A stretch of DNA of 64,000 nucleotides from the NCBI GenBank assembly GCA_964304625.1, contig OZ199839.1, positions 2,046,001 through 2,110,000 on the forward strand. The letters run 5' to 3'. The notes under the pieces were generated by a model, which was given only the letters and a program-made list of their open reading frames with translations, searched no databases and was not told the DNA's origin. The stretch's first letter is position 1. Each line of letters opens with the position of its first letter. The position numbers were made by a program, and so were the translations under genes. This DNA comes from Kudoa neothunni (Eukaryota; Cnidaria). Positions 14,061-23,923 of this stretch are shown here, in pieces.

Positions 14061-14317
14061 TTAACCCTTAAAGGATAACCTTCAGTTCCATGCGCCCATC
14101 TTTATATTATTTTGTTTATAAATTTTGTTATTATGCATGTTATATTTTGTGTATATTCGTCAGAATTTCATCTACATTTTTAAAAAAGCATTATCTACCG
14201 ACCGACATAATAAAATAAGTTAATGGTTTGGCGAAATTACACAAATTATAACAGGTTTTACAACAAAATAATAGGGAGGTGGACACGCGAATCCAATGGT
14301 TAGTCGTTAAGGGTTAA
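14061..14317. mobile_element. 257-bp piggyBac-like MITE
   Basis: It begins TTAACCCTTAAAGGATAACC and ends GGTTAGTCGTTAAGGGTTAA, which are imperfect inverted repeats of about 20 bp each bounded by TTAA, the piggyBac target. There is no coding capacity. The CCCTT start matches the canonical piggyBac terminus. Confidence 0.7.
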
Positions 14318-14825
14318 TAATGCAAACATAGATTTTTCCCCATATTTTAAGCCATTAATAGAACTTTTAAAATATGTTTATCAAGTCATGTACGTTAGAA
14401 CTCCACAAATAAGGAGTGTACTTGTATAAAACCCCAAATATACACGCCAACATCATATAAAAAGTCAGATGATATCGCTCAATTTCAACCGACCATTATC
14501 AGGTAATAATCCTATTGTTGAACTCAAGTAATCCGACAAACAAACATTGAATCGACAAAATCACCATTTTATAAACATTTTGGGGAATATTTTGTAACGT
14601 GAAAACGATTTAAAGATTTTTCAAACATTGTGAGTTTTAAAAAATTTCATAAATGATTCTTTACAAGGAAAAAAATTTTGACGCACATGCGTAGTTGCTG
14701 ACACACACAGTAGATAATAGATTAGCTGATCCAATTTTCCCAAACTTCAAAAATTAGCAAACGCTTTTAAATAATTTAATTATAGTATCTTTACTTTGTA
14801 TGTGAAAGAGGAATGTCATTGTGAC

Positions 14826-15552
14826 CAGGGCTAGGATTTTTTATGGTCACCTTGGGTTCTTGGGAGTTTTTTTCATTTAATACAAAATCTTGGTTTTTTA
14901 TTGAAAAACTGTAAACATTAAAGAATAACACAATTTTTGTATGTACAGCATTAATATGTATATTTTTAATAACGTATCCTCTTCAGATTATATCATGCAG
15001 CAGCGCTTCCCAACTAAAATTGGACTCGCACCCCCATTTGATGACAAAACGAAATTCGCACCCGTTTGCATACGATAAGGTTTAACTGACTCAAAATTTA
15101 CCAAAAATTATTTCTCACTGTGATCGAATCTCTTCCACCCCAAGCCCATAGTTTACACCCTTGGGATGCGGGAACCAATGTCATGCCGAGTTTAAACATT
15201 TGCGATATTAAACGACAGCACAATAGATTGTTTAACATGATACCATTAAATAATTACTCAGTAAACATTGTCGTATATTATCAGAAAATTTATACGTTAT
15301 TTTAAAATATATCTTGAATTATGAAGTAATTAATTGTTAGTGTATTGATCTATATTAGAAATCAAGTATGAGTGAATGTTCGCGCCAAAAAACTGTAATA
15401 ATACGATGATAAATTTAAATTTAATGTCTGAAGACGTAGTTATCGAATCGGAAGAAGGTTAAAAACTTTAATATATACGATTCTTTTTTTATTATGCTTT
15501 AAGCTAGTGTTTTCTCGATCTTGGGTTTTTTTAAACTCCACTGGCAGCCCTG
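14826..15552. mobile_element. hAT-like non-autonomous element, copy 1
   Basis: The 727-bp element starts CAGGGCTAGG and ends GGCAGCCCTG (inverted CAGGGCTGCC), typical hAT termini. It is flanked by ATTGTGAC (14818-14825) and ATTGTGTC (15553-15560), an 8-bp target duplication matching 7 of 8, as expected for hAT. Related copies lie at 20065-20937 and 46759-47435. No transposase is encoded; open frames inside are accidental. Confidence 0.75.
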
Positions 15553-16701
15553 ATTGTGTCCATAAGTTCGCATGTGCAAACTATGTATAATTTCAAAATC
15601 CCAATCTATAGGTTACAGGAACCAACAATTTTTGGTAAAATGCCATATCAGCTCAGTTAAAATTTCTAAGAGTGTATCGACTGTCGGATTTAATTAACTA
15701 TAATCAGAATTCACATTACACATAACGGATTAAAATTTGTTGTCGAAAGACACACCCTTCGGAGAATGTTTGAATAAGAATAAATGTTTCACTTACATGG
15801 ATATTTATTGACACAGTATCGAAACATAAAGATATCCCTCTTAAACATATGATACAGATAAAATGTTCATACCGAGACGCTAACTAAAATGTTTTTATTT
15901 TCGTACACACACTGAGATGATCTTAACCCGATTATGAATCGTGATAGTCCACATTTAAAAGTAACACCGTGCGCCAAATCGGTGATTTGATTGAGATTTA
16001 CTCCCAACATGTTATATGCACTCTCAATTTCATTTTTGATTTAAATAATTCTTATTTAAAGTCGCAAAAAAACGTCAGTATTATAATTTAACTGGGTGCA
16101 ATTTTCTTAAGCTGTTGTGATCGTTTCGGCAAACCAAAAATAATCAAATATGGTCGAAATTACACATTATGGTGGCAATAAATTTTAGAATCCATGAGTA
16201 ACTCCTTACTGTAAGTTTTAACAGCAAAATTTATAGAAAACACAAAAATATATCACCATAAATTTATTCGTTCATTTGTATAACTTTTAAAAGTAATATA
16301 TGTTTATCGATAAGTTTTGATGACGTATTTGGAATTAATCCGCACAATTTGTCTCATTCGGCAAAATTCATCCAGCATCGCTGTATTAACTTTAAAATGA
16401 AAATCTTTTTTTTTCATTATTAACGAATTGCTAATTGATTAATAATCGAAATAAAAGCGAAAGTACTTATAATAACAAAAATTAACGTTCCTAGACAAAT
16501 TATCCCCATTTTCACTAAGCTGTTATATAATTTTTTTTCTCTGCTATAGAAAATCTTATAATGTTTGATACCTTTAAATGCACGTCAATAGACATGCATG
16601 TTATTTATTGTGCGGTCACGTGACACCATAACCTGCAACTGAACTGAACTGATCGACACTTTTTATTCAGTTTTTAGTTAGTTTTTCTAAGGGTATCTTT
16701 A
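15553..16701. other. 5' flank of IGBP1
   Basis: No gene. A diverged right arm of the hairpin-repeat family (CCAAAAATAATCAAATATGG) is visible at about 16134-16153. The promoter of IGBP1 must lie here, but no defined element can be called. Confidence 0.5.
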
Positions 16702-19700
16702 ATGAGTGAGTCATTATTTGATCAATTTTCAACATTTGAAACTTCAATCTTGACCGATAATGGCCAGCCAGCGGATGATAAAATGATAGATCAAGCCCTG
16801 AATATCATGAAACAAATGAATACTGTGTGTCTTTTTAGTACAAACGAAACATTGGAAGAAGTTACAACCAGTTCACTGGCGTACAATGAATGATGCTTAC
16901 CCGTAGAAGATTAACTTGTTCATTTTTTAGCATGCTAAAAATGCCCTATTATGTTGGGGATATGTATTATCGTAAGAAATATAACTCGGAAACTAGGAAA
17001 CAGGATCTCAACTATAGTAAGGTATTATTTTATTTGTATTACATTCGTTTATGTAATATCTCAACAACCAAACCTCTTAAAATTAGGTGTATATTGTCAA
17101 CTTTTGTAATATTTGCAACGACTATAAGCTTATTGATCAAGTATGTCTAATTTTCTGATACCCTTTTTAAAACTTTGCAGAAATGGAAATCAATAATAAT
17201 AGATTTAATAAACAACAAAAATAGCAATGACAATAGTCTCAGCCATTCTATTCTGAGTAGAAGTTTTTTGGTTGAATTGTTTGATGAACAACGCAAGTTG
17301 AAAGTTGCTATTAAGGTAATTTTATTGATGAGATTTTCGTAATGTAATTGTAAAATTCTAGCTAGTTAATGAACAATTGAAAAAATGTTTGAAGGATGAA
17401 GGTGGGCATGATGAAGAATTTGTGGTACGCAAACTTTCGTTTTGTTTTATGTACTATCTGAAATTTAGAGGAATTTCCAGTTAGAAAATATACGTCTGTT
17501 TATTTACCAATCAATCGATCTACTAAATAATATCAACAGTAAGTGAGGATTGTTAAAATTAACGCGCACATTGTTCCGCTAAAAATTAATCATAGTACAA
17601 TTGTGCGAATACGAGGAAATTTTATCTCTACGACTCCGATTCATAAAACCTTGCATTGTTATTTAATTATACAAGATATTTAATTTCAGACGGTGCGTTT
17701 TTTCCGTTATGAATATTATAACAATTGATTATAATCTCATCAATATTCATTTTTGAGTATAGCTTTCTTTGGATCAGAATAAAAAAATTGTAATTAATAA
17801 GATTCATAACTAAATTTGCCGCTGTAGAGGTTATACAATGATGAATTCAACATTTATAAACGCATGCATGATTACTTGTATCTGACATATTACATTTTGT
17901 GTATAATTTGGTAATTAATTCAAGTTCTTTTTCTCTAAAATTTTTTTAATCAGTCGTAAAACATTATACCACTATCATTTCAAAATGAAATTTGAGAAAT
18001 TCGAGAAATTCTTCCGTTTTTATTTTTATTAAATTCTGCTACATATAGTAAACAACTTTTAATGCAAAATAACTAAAATCAAATTTCGTCCACTAACTAA
18101 TTAAATAACTACAATAAGTAACCGGTATTACACACTTTCATTGATACTACGTATTCAAAGTTTATATTGGTTGAAACATTTTACAAGATTTTTGCGATTG
18201 TAACAAGATAAAGTCTTATAAATATTTTTGAATTAAACTAGGAAATTATCAATCTGTTATACCGGGTTTTGCATCCAAAGTCGAACTATTTGATAGTCAT
18301 AGTCGAAATTTTAATAACCAAATTTAAAGTTATTAAAAATATTAGATTTACTGTTAAGGTGTATTAGAGCTTAGTTAATGCAATGGAAGAGAGTACATAA
18401 CGCAACTAAACAAAAAGTAATCGATAAATTGTTATTTTACGTTTCGGTTAATTTCTTTCAGTATCAAGTAATGCATGACATTTTCCAAGGAAAGTTTCCG
18501 CATGCTGATAATAATTTTTCAAATTATTGGAACATACAGAATTGGAGGCTTCTTTCATCCCATTGAGGAGATCATCTCTTCCTCTTATAGGGCCGTCGCG
18601 CCGAATTTTTGATTTTATTTGTGAAAAAACTTCCTCACAGGGATTTAAGAAAGGGCTATACCTTGGCAAGTAAACTACTTCGTAATCATATTCATCATAA
18701 AATTCCATATTGGTACGATGAAAGCGAACATTATCCATGACGACCGTGAAATCGTCACTTCCTAAAATCTCATTCAATTTTGTCAAAAATCCTTGGAATA
18801 TCTCATGATTAACGTTACTAAAAACCGCCTCACAATGCACTACATTGGTGGCACTTACAGCTAATATCATGGTGATGTTATCTCCCCTACTGTTCCTAAT
18901 CACAGGATTAGGAGTCTGGCCCCTCAGCGCTCTTCCATGATTCCTCAATATATGTAGAGTAAAAGGACTTTCGTCCATAAAAATTACGTTATTGTATCTC
19001 CAATTAATGGAGATGCTTGAATACCACTCTGCATACACTCTTCGCTCCAATTTAACCGATTCGCAATTTCTACTTTGTGGAATAGGTCTCGCAAGTTTGA
19101 ATGTCATGTTCATTGATTTTAACCATCTCCAAACCGTAGTAGGATGGACGGTCAGGTTCAGCTTGTCAATCATCGATTGTAATGTGATGGTGCAATCATC
19201 CTCTATTAATTTTATCAAGTTGTTCTTCACCTCTGGAGTAAGGGAGATATTTCTACAACCTCCGTTAGGTGCTTTATGGATTTTTTCTGAACTTCTATAG
19301 TCTTTGATTATTCCACAAAGAGTTGATTTGGGAATGCCAAAAGATTCAGCAACTTCTCGCTGGCTCTTACCCTTATTTACAACCAAATCTATCACTCTCC
19401 CGCGGTTCCCATTCGAATGACTTTGCTGCTTTGACATCCTAACCAACGTGAGAACAATTCAGTACAACTCGTCTTAAAAGTTCAATTCGTGATCAAAAAA
19501 AGGTCATTTAGAATGTTTAAAGTTCGACTTTGGATGCAAAACCCGGTATCACGCGACTAACCGATAATACACATTTTTTCGGCCAAAAAAACGTAGATTA
19601 AATTTTATTTATTGAAATTGGAAATGAGGGATGAATTTTAATTCAGAGGGTTGATTTTTTGAACGAATAAAAAAGTTATTCGAGATATCTATCAAAAAAT

Positions 19701-22207
19701 GATCATTTCTATGAGAATAGAATAACTTTTATTTTAAGACAATGTTAGTTGCCGATTAAGGAATGCTATAGATGCACACAAATAAAAATTTTTCGTATTG
19801 CGCTAAAAAATAAATAAGAAATAAAATGGTATTAATAATTTTTTAGAACTGACCATTCACTAAATTTTATCCCTGTATAAAAGAATATAAATATTTTATC
19901 AATAAATATCATAAAAACAAAAATTACAAATTATTTTTCGGCAAAATAATCCAAATAATGTTTTTTGTTATTCCACTTAAATAGAAGGTGTAATATCCAT
20001 GCTGAAAAATAAAGAAAACACACTATAGCTGCGCGCGCACACATGTGTGTATTTCGGTTGCGATCAAGACCCGGGGTTTTTATGGTCAACTCGGGTTCTT
20101 GAGTGTTTTTTTCATCTTTAGAAAATCTTGGTCATTTATTGAAGACATGTAAACATTGAATAATAACACAAAATTTTATATATGGGACATTAATATTTAT
20201 ATTTTATTGTAACGTATCCTATTTAGATTATATCATGCAGGTTTTAAACATTTTCGATATTAAACGACAGTCTATTACAGGGGTGGTGAAACCGCGGCTG
20301 GCGAGCTCACGTGGCTTTAGGAAGTTGACGTGCGAATTTTAAAAAATTTGGACTTGACCTATCGTATCGTTCCATAAAATTTTGCTCATAAAGTTATTTG
20401 GATTCTTTGAAAGTCATGAGATCATGCATTTATAAGGAATAAAAACGCATGAATTTAATATTAATTCATTATCAATTAAAACTTTTAGACAAAATATAAA
20501 TATAATAACAAATCCCGAAATTTAATTTTTACTCCTAGTGATTTCTTAAAATTTGAAGTTCATTAAATGTGGCTTCTATTTTATGCAAGTCTGGCCATTC
20601 CTGGCTTATTAGATTAAAGTGATACGAATACATTATTACTCATTAAACATTGTCGTACATTATCAGAAAATTTAAACGTTATTTAAAATATATCTTGAAT
20701 TATGAAGTAATTAATTAATTAATTCTGAGTATATTGGTCTATATTAGAAATCAAGTATGAGTGAATGTTCGCGCCAAAAAATTGTAATAATATGATGATA
20801 AATTTAAATGTAATATCTGAAGATGTAGTTATAAAATCGAAAGATTAAAAACTTTAAAAGATACGATTCTATTTTTATTGTGCTTTAAACAAGCGTTTTT
20901 CTCGGCATGGGTTTTTTAAACCCCGCTGGCAGCTCTGGCTAATACATTTTTTTTCTGATGGACCCCTGAGGTTAACGTATTATCGATTACCTACTGTAAC
21001 TAAATAATTATATGGTTCATAATACTTCACATATATTTTTGTGTTTAAGATATGTTATAAAGTAGATTAAATTATATTAAATTATTTTTAAAAATTTTCT
21101 ACTTAAAGGGTTGTTTACTTGATTTACAAACAATTTTTACTATTTATCAAGCAATATAGTTTTATTTCTGCAATTTGAATTAAAAATATTGGCATATCAA
21201 TTAATTAAGAATATGGAGATTTAAAAGAAACCCGCTTCAACAGAGGAGTACTATACTTTTTTTAATAATCGGTAATTAATTTTTGATTAATATATATATA
21301 TATATAGGCATTTGCTCAGATATAATATAGATTTATATAAGAATTAAATGTATAACTTTAGTTATAACAAAATTATTAATAATTAATACAGAAATATTTT
21401 TGTTTTAAATATTGCATTGTTGTACATGCTACATTGTATATGTCGAACGGTGATGGGTGGTACTTTTATCCGGATAATCGAACATTAGCGACACGTAATT
21501 TCAATAAAATCCAAATAAAATTTAAAATATCTCACGGATAGCGCGATTTCCGGATAATCGAAGTTCGACTGGAATTTGAAATCAATTCATATAACGAGCT
21601 TTATGTTAATTTTTAAATTCAAACAGTTAGTTTTTAAAACATGATTAGCGATGTGTTATGTAAACTTGTGATTAGGGGAATTAGCCGTACTAAATACACC
21701 AGAAGAGCTGAGAAATCCCCGCCAAAACAACACAAACAACAACTCCATAAAATTAGACTTAGATTCAACTTCCAAAAATCCGCCATCAATCAAACTGCTA
21801 AAAATCAATAAGATAGTATGACATTATCCATTCGACCAGTACATATATGTTTATGTTGTAGAATGAAGTGTTTGGATTGGGCTATCCAAGTCTACCAACC
21901 GTCACTCTGGACCAATGGGTTGATCAACAGATTGCTGATGGATTCATTAATTTGAAGTAGCTGATTATTTTTTTTCATTCCAGTAACATTGATCCAAGTC
22001 GAAAACATCCTTCTCACACCAACTCCGACGAAGAACAGGAAATTTCCGATGAGAAAATTGATGATCCACAACAGCTGGCCAAAGAAAGGAACTTTGACGA
22101 ATTTAAAGATGGTATTCAACACTTGCGCTCATGAAAATCAAACTAATTAATTTTTTTAATTAATAGATAATCGACGCGGGAAAGGAAATAGAATCAATCA
22201 AGGCTAA
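16702..22207 (+). CDS. IGBP1: IGBP1 / alpha4 (TAP42-like) PP2A-associated protein
   Basis: IGBP1 binds and protects free catalytic subunits of PP2A, PP4 and PP6 in the cytosol and links them to TOR signalling. Nine exons: 16702-16880, 16931-17021, 17181-17315, 17362-17424, 17469-17538, 21676-21815, 21862-21956, 21984-22111, 22167-22207; 313 residues (human 339). The N-terminus matches the family through LFSTNETLEEVTTSSLA (human LFSRNEDLEEIASTDL). The helical middle matches near NINRELAVLN (human SIDQEIKIL). Exon 7 encodes VFGLGYPSLPTVTLDQW (human VFGAGYPSLPTMTVSDW), and the last exons give NFDEFKDDNRRGKGNRINQG, the near-universal C-terminus. Introns are 50, 159, 46, 44, 4137, 46, 27 and 55 nt. 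The fifth carries a cluster of transposons and the seventh is only 27 nt. The 3' end is convergent with the USP gene 97 bases away. Confidence 0.88.
18262..19546 (-). mobile_element. Intact Tc1/mariner-type transposon
   Basis: Perfect 26-bp terminal inverted repeats begin CCGGGTTTTGCATCCAAAG at 18262 and are mirrored at 19521-19546. The element is flanked by the dinucleotide TA on both sides (18260-18261, 19547-19548), the target-site signature of the Tc1/mariner group. It encodes one uninterrupted transposase on the minus strand. Perfect repeats plus an open frame suggest a recent insertion into the IGBP1 intron, antisense to the host gene. Confidence 0.9.
18448..19446 (-). CDS. Tc1/mariner-superfamily transposase (DDE)
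   Basis: A 332-residue protein, full length for the family. Residues about 14-60 form a helix-turn-helix (GKSQREVAESFGIPKSTL), followed by a second DNA-binding helical region with TVWRWLKS near 104-111. The DDE catalytic domain shows aspartate 158 (FMDES), aspartate 238 (VMDNVRFH) and glutamate 271 or 272 (SPFLNPCEE). The gap between the last two is 32 or 33 residues, shorter than the 34 of Tc1 and mariner, so the element belongs to a less usual branch, or the second glutamate of the pair is used. The enzyme would cut at the element ends and reinsert at TA. No frame break was found. A second ATG at codon 4 is an alternative start. Confidence 0.88.
   Translation of the reverse strand: MVRMSKQQSHSNGNRGRVIDLVVNKGKSQREVAESFGIPKSTLCGIIKDYRSSEKIHKAPNGGCRNISLTPEVKNNLIKLIEDDCTITLQSMIDKLNLTVHPTTVWRWLKSMNMTFKLARPIPQSRNCESVKLERRVYAEWYSSISINWRYNNVIFMDESPFTLHILRNHGRALRGQTPNPVIRNSRGDNITMILAVSATNVVHCEAVFSNVNHEIFQGFLTKLNEILGSDDFTVVMDNVRFHRTNMEFYDEYDYEVVYLPRYSPFLNPCEEVFSQIKSKIRRDGPIRGRDDLLNGMKEASNSVCSNNLKNYYQHAETFLGKCHALLDTERN
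20065..20937. mobile_element. hAT-like non-autonomous element, copy 2
   Basis: This aligns along most of its length with copies at 14826-15552 and 46759-47435: a left part with TTTTTATGGTCAACTCGGG, the shared TATATCATGCAG core, and a right end CGCTGGCAGCTCTG. The left terminus has diverged (CAAGACCC for CAGGGCT) and no clear 8-bp duplication remains. It is interrupted by another hAT-like insertion at 20278-20603. It lies in IGBP1 intron 5. Confidence 0.65.
20278..20603. mobile_element. Nested hAT-like MITE inside copy 2
   Basis: It starts CAGGGGTGGTGAAACCGCGG, close to the CAGGGGTGGCCAACCCGCGG termini common in hAT elements, and ends GGCCATTCCTG (inverted CAGGAATGGCC). Flanks GTCTATTA (20270-20277) and GCTTATTA (20604-20611) agree at 6 of 8. 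The related copy at 14826-15552 runs through the same point without this segment, which supports insertion. Confidence 0.65.
21105..21571 (-). mobile_element. pogo/Tigger-like MITE, inverted copy
   Basis: The end at 21571, read on the minus strand, starts CAGTCGAACTTCGATTATCC. The body aligns in reverse with the element at 62886-63457, for example the ACAAACAATTTTTACTATTT block at 21132-21151. The other terminus is not clear, so the low-coordinate limit is approximate. No coding capacity. It lies in IGBP1 intron 5. Confidence 0.6.
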
Positions 22208-22303
22208 CAACATTTTATCACAACACTACATAGGAATTATATGTTATAGTTATTTTTGTAATTTTGTAGTGTTTGTGATTGCTACAAAAACTCACGTTGG
22301 CTC

Positions 22304-22822
22304 TCAGTCGGAATGGATGGTAGTTTGAAAATAATTAGGTGGTCCAATAAGAACCGGCATCCCTTCGGAGTGATGTACAAGATAAGTACTCACACTTCCG
22401 AGAAATGTCCTTTTCAAAATGTTCGATCGACTACTTCCGACAATAATAAAATCTGCTTTTATTTCGTGGGCGAAATTTAACAAACACTCTCCAACTTCCT
22501 TGTCACTTGGTTGTAATAATTCCGAATGAATTTTGAGATGGAGATATTCATAATTTTTATGATTTTTACCCTCGTTACAGTAGGTGGACAACGTCAGCTT
22601 TTGAGTTTCTACCGCTTTCGAAAGTCTCTCCTCATACTCATCAGGTATTAGGAAAGTTCCTGAAAATGCTAATGTTGTGTCCAATGCCGGTGGATCAAAC
22701 ACTGATACTATCCATAGGTTATCGTTTTGGTTTGCCACATAATCTAAATAGTACAGGAAAGAAGCATGAGATGTTTGAGAATCATCCAAGCCAATTAACA
22801 CTTTTCTGGAGGAAGTTACCAT
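22304..22822 (-). CDS. Universal stress protein family (UspA-like)
   Basis: A small soluble nucleotide-binding fold protein of 172 residues encoded by a single exon, the usual length for one USP domain. It begins with the conserved first strand KVLIGLDDS (residues 7-15). The C-terminal strand and loop IIVGSSRSNILKRTFLGSVS (126-145) follow the G-x2-G-x9-G(S/T) ATP-binding pattern at exact spacing, except that the second glycine is arginine 132; S-T-Y-L-V-H-H and MPVLIG complete the family ending. Animal USPs are known from cnidarians, flatworms, molluscs and arthropods and are lost in vertebrates; their roles are poorly defined. The arginine may reduce or alter nucleotide binding, but this is inference. 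The gene is convergent with IGBP1. I see no intron. Confidence 0.85.
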   Translation of the reverse strand: MVTSSRKVLIGLDDSQTSHASFLYYLDYVANQNDNLWIVSVFDPPALDTTLAFSGTFLIPDEYEERLSKAVETQKLTLSTYCNEGKNHKNYEYLHLKIHSELLQPSDKEVGECLLNFAHEIKADFIIVGSSRSNILKRTFLGSVSTYLVHHSEGMPVLIGPPNYFQTTIHSD

Positions 22823-23440
22823 TTAAATTCTCATCGACTTTGATCGGGTTATTTCGTTATCAACAGGTTTTGTATCTGTTACAGCTTTTCCTCAAATAAT
22901 TTTATCTTGTTTTTAAAAATATTAACTCACATTTGGTATTATGGATTTATTAATATCAAACTGGGAATTCTGGAAGTTTTTTAGGGGAAAATTAAACTTC
23001 GAGATTACCTTAGATATTGTATTAAGAATTTAATAAAGAGCCACTAAGTTAACTTAAAAACATGAGATATTAACCGTTATATTTATCAATGTGATATCGC
23101 GATTAAATTCCATTACTTGTATTAAACACGCCGAAAACCATGTTGAATGTCAGCAAATAGTCCTCTTCGCTATCTAATCCTCAGTTCTAGTTTACTTCAA
23201 ATCTCTTATGGTTACCAAAGCTGCTGGTATTACTTATTTTGCGGCTTATAATTCTGGATTAGTCGGTGTTAATTCTGTAGATATGGGATTATGGATTTGA
23301 AGGATCTTATAATTTATAGGCACTGGCTATTGACACGAAAGTTTTTAATCCAAATTGACAACAACGCTTGCGCGCTGTCCATTTTAATCCCAGTAACTTC
23401 TATTCATGGTCTATTTATAAAATCCATTTTTTAGAATCTG

Positions 23441-23503
23441 CTGTATTTAATTATTTTTGACCCATCGCTAACGTTCCTAGGGGCCAAAAATAATTAAATA
23501 CAG
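23441..23503. repeat. Near-perfect hairpin repeat
   Basis: The left arm (23441-23463) CTGTATTTAATTATTTTTGACCC and the right arm (23481-23503) pair at 22 of 23 positions around a 17-base loop (ATCGCTAACGTTCCTAG). The flank CAGTCAAAACT follows, as in the copy at 23871-23923. There is no coding. It could be a tiny MITE core or a structured RNA element. Confidence 0.8.
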
Positions 23504-23870
23504 TCAAAACTATATCTACCTGGATATTGTGATCGTGCCAATAGCCACTTCCTTGTTTTTATTTATATTTAATCCTTAAGTTTTGTTAGTGGTTTGATAA
23601 AGTTAAGCCGGGCTGTATGATATTGGATTATAATAAAAGTTCGTTGGTTAAGTTTAAATATTTTTACTATTTCCCAATGAATGGCAAATAAATTTGACTC
23701 TTGGTATAGTTTATTTTTTGAGAGGTTTACAGGTAACGCAGATTGAGGGGGAGCACAATTAATTTAATCCTATATTGCATACACGTATGTGCGGGTTACA
23801 TTTTTTATTGCGAGGACTCCCTTTTACTGTTGAGGTATAAAGTTTATTTTCTCGAATCAGCTGTATTCAA

Positions 23871-23923
23871 TTATCTTCAATCAATTTCTGCGACGCTTGG
23901 AGACTTCAAATGATTAGCTACAG
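23871..23923. repeat. Hairpin repeat, second copy
   Basis: CTGTATTCAATTATCTTC on the left and GACTTCAAATGATTAGCTAC on the right, then CAGTCAAAACT, align with the hairpin 430 bases upstream. The pairing is weaker because the arms have diverged. The same orientation and shared flank (CTCTGGAT versus CTACCTGGAT) indicate a larger repeat unit. Confidence 0.6.

Larger units (their letters stand above)
17539..21675 (+). other. Giant intron 5 of IGBP1, filled with transposons
   Basis: It starts GTAAGTG after codon phase 1 and ends GTGATTAG; splicing joins exon 5 to exon 6 in frame across a conserved stretch (LLNNIN then RELAVLN). At 4137 nt it is about 80 times the usual intron of this genome. At least 2.5 kb is transposon: a mariner-type element (18262-19546), a hAT-like element (20065-20937) with another inside it, and a pogo-like fragment (about 21105-21571). 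Confidence 0.85.

Noticed and set aside
21892-22122. A 76-codon minus-strand frame next to the USP gene
   Set aside because: It is antisense to IGBP1 exons 7-8, whose protein match is unambiguous.
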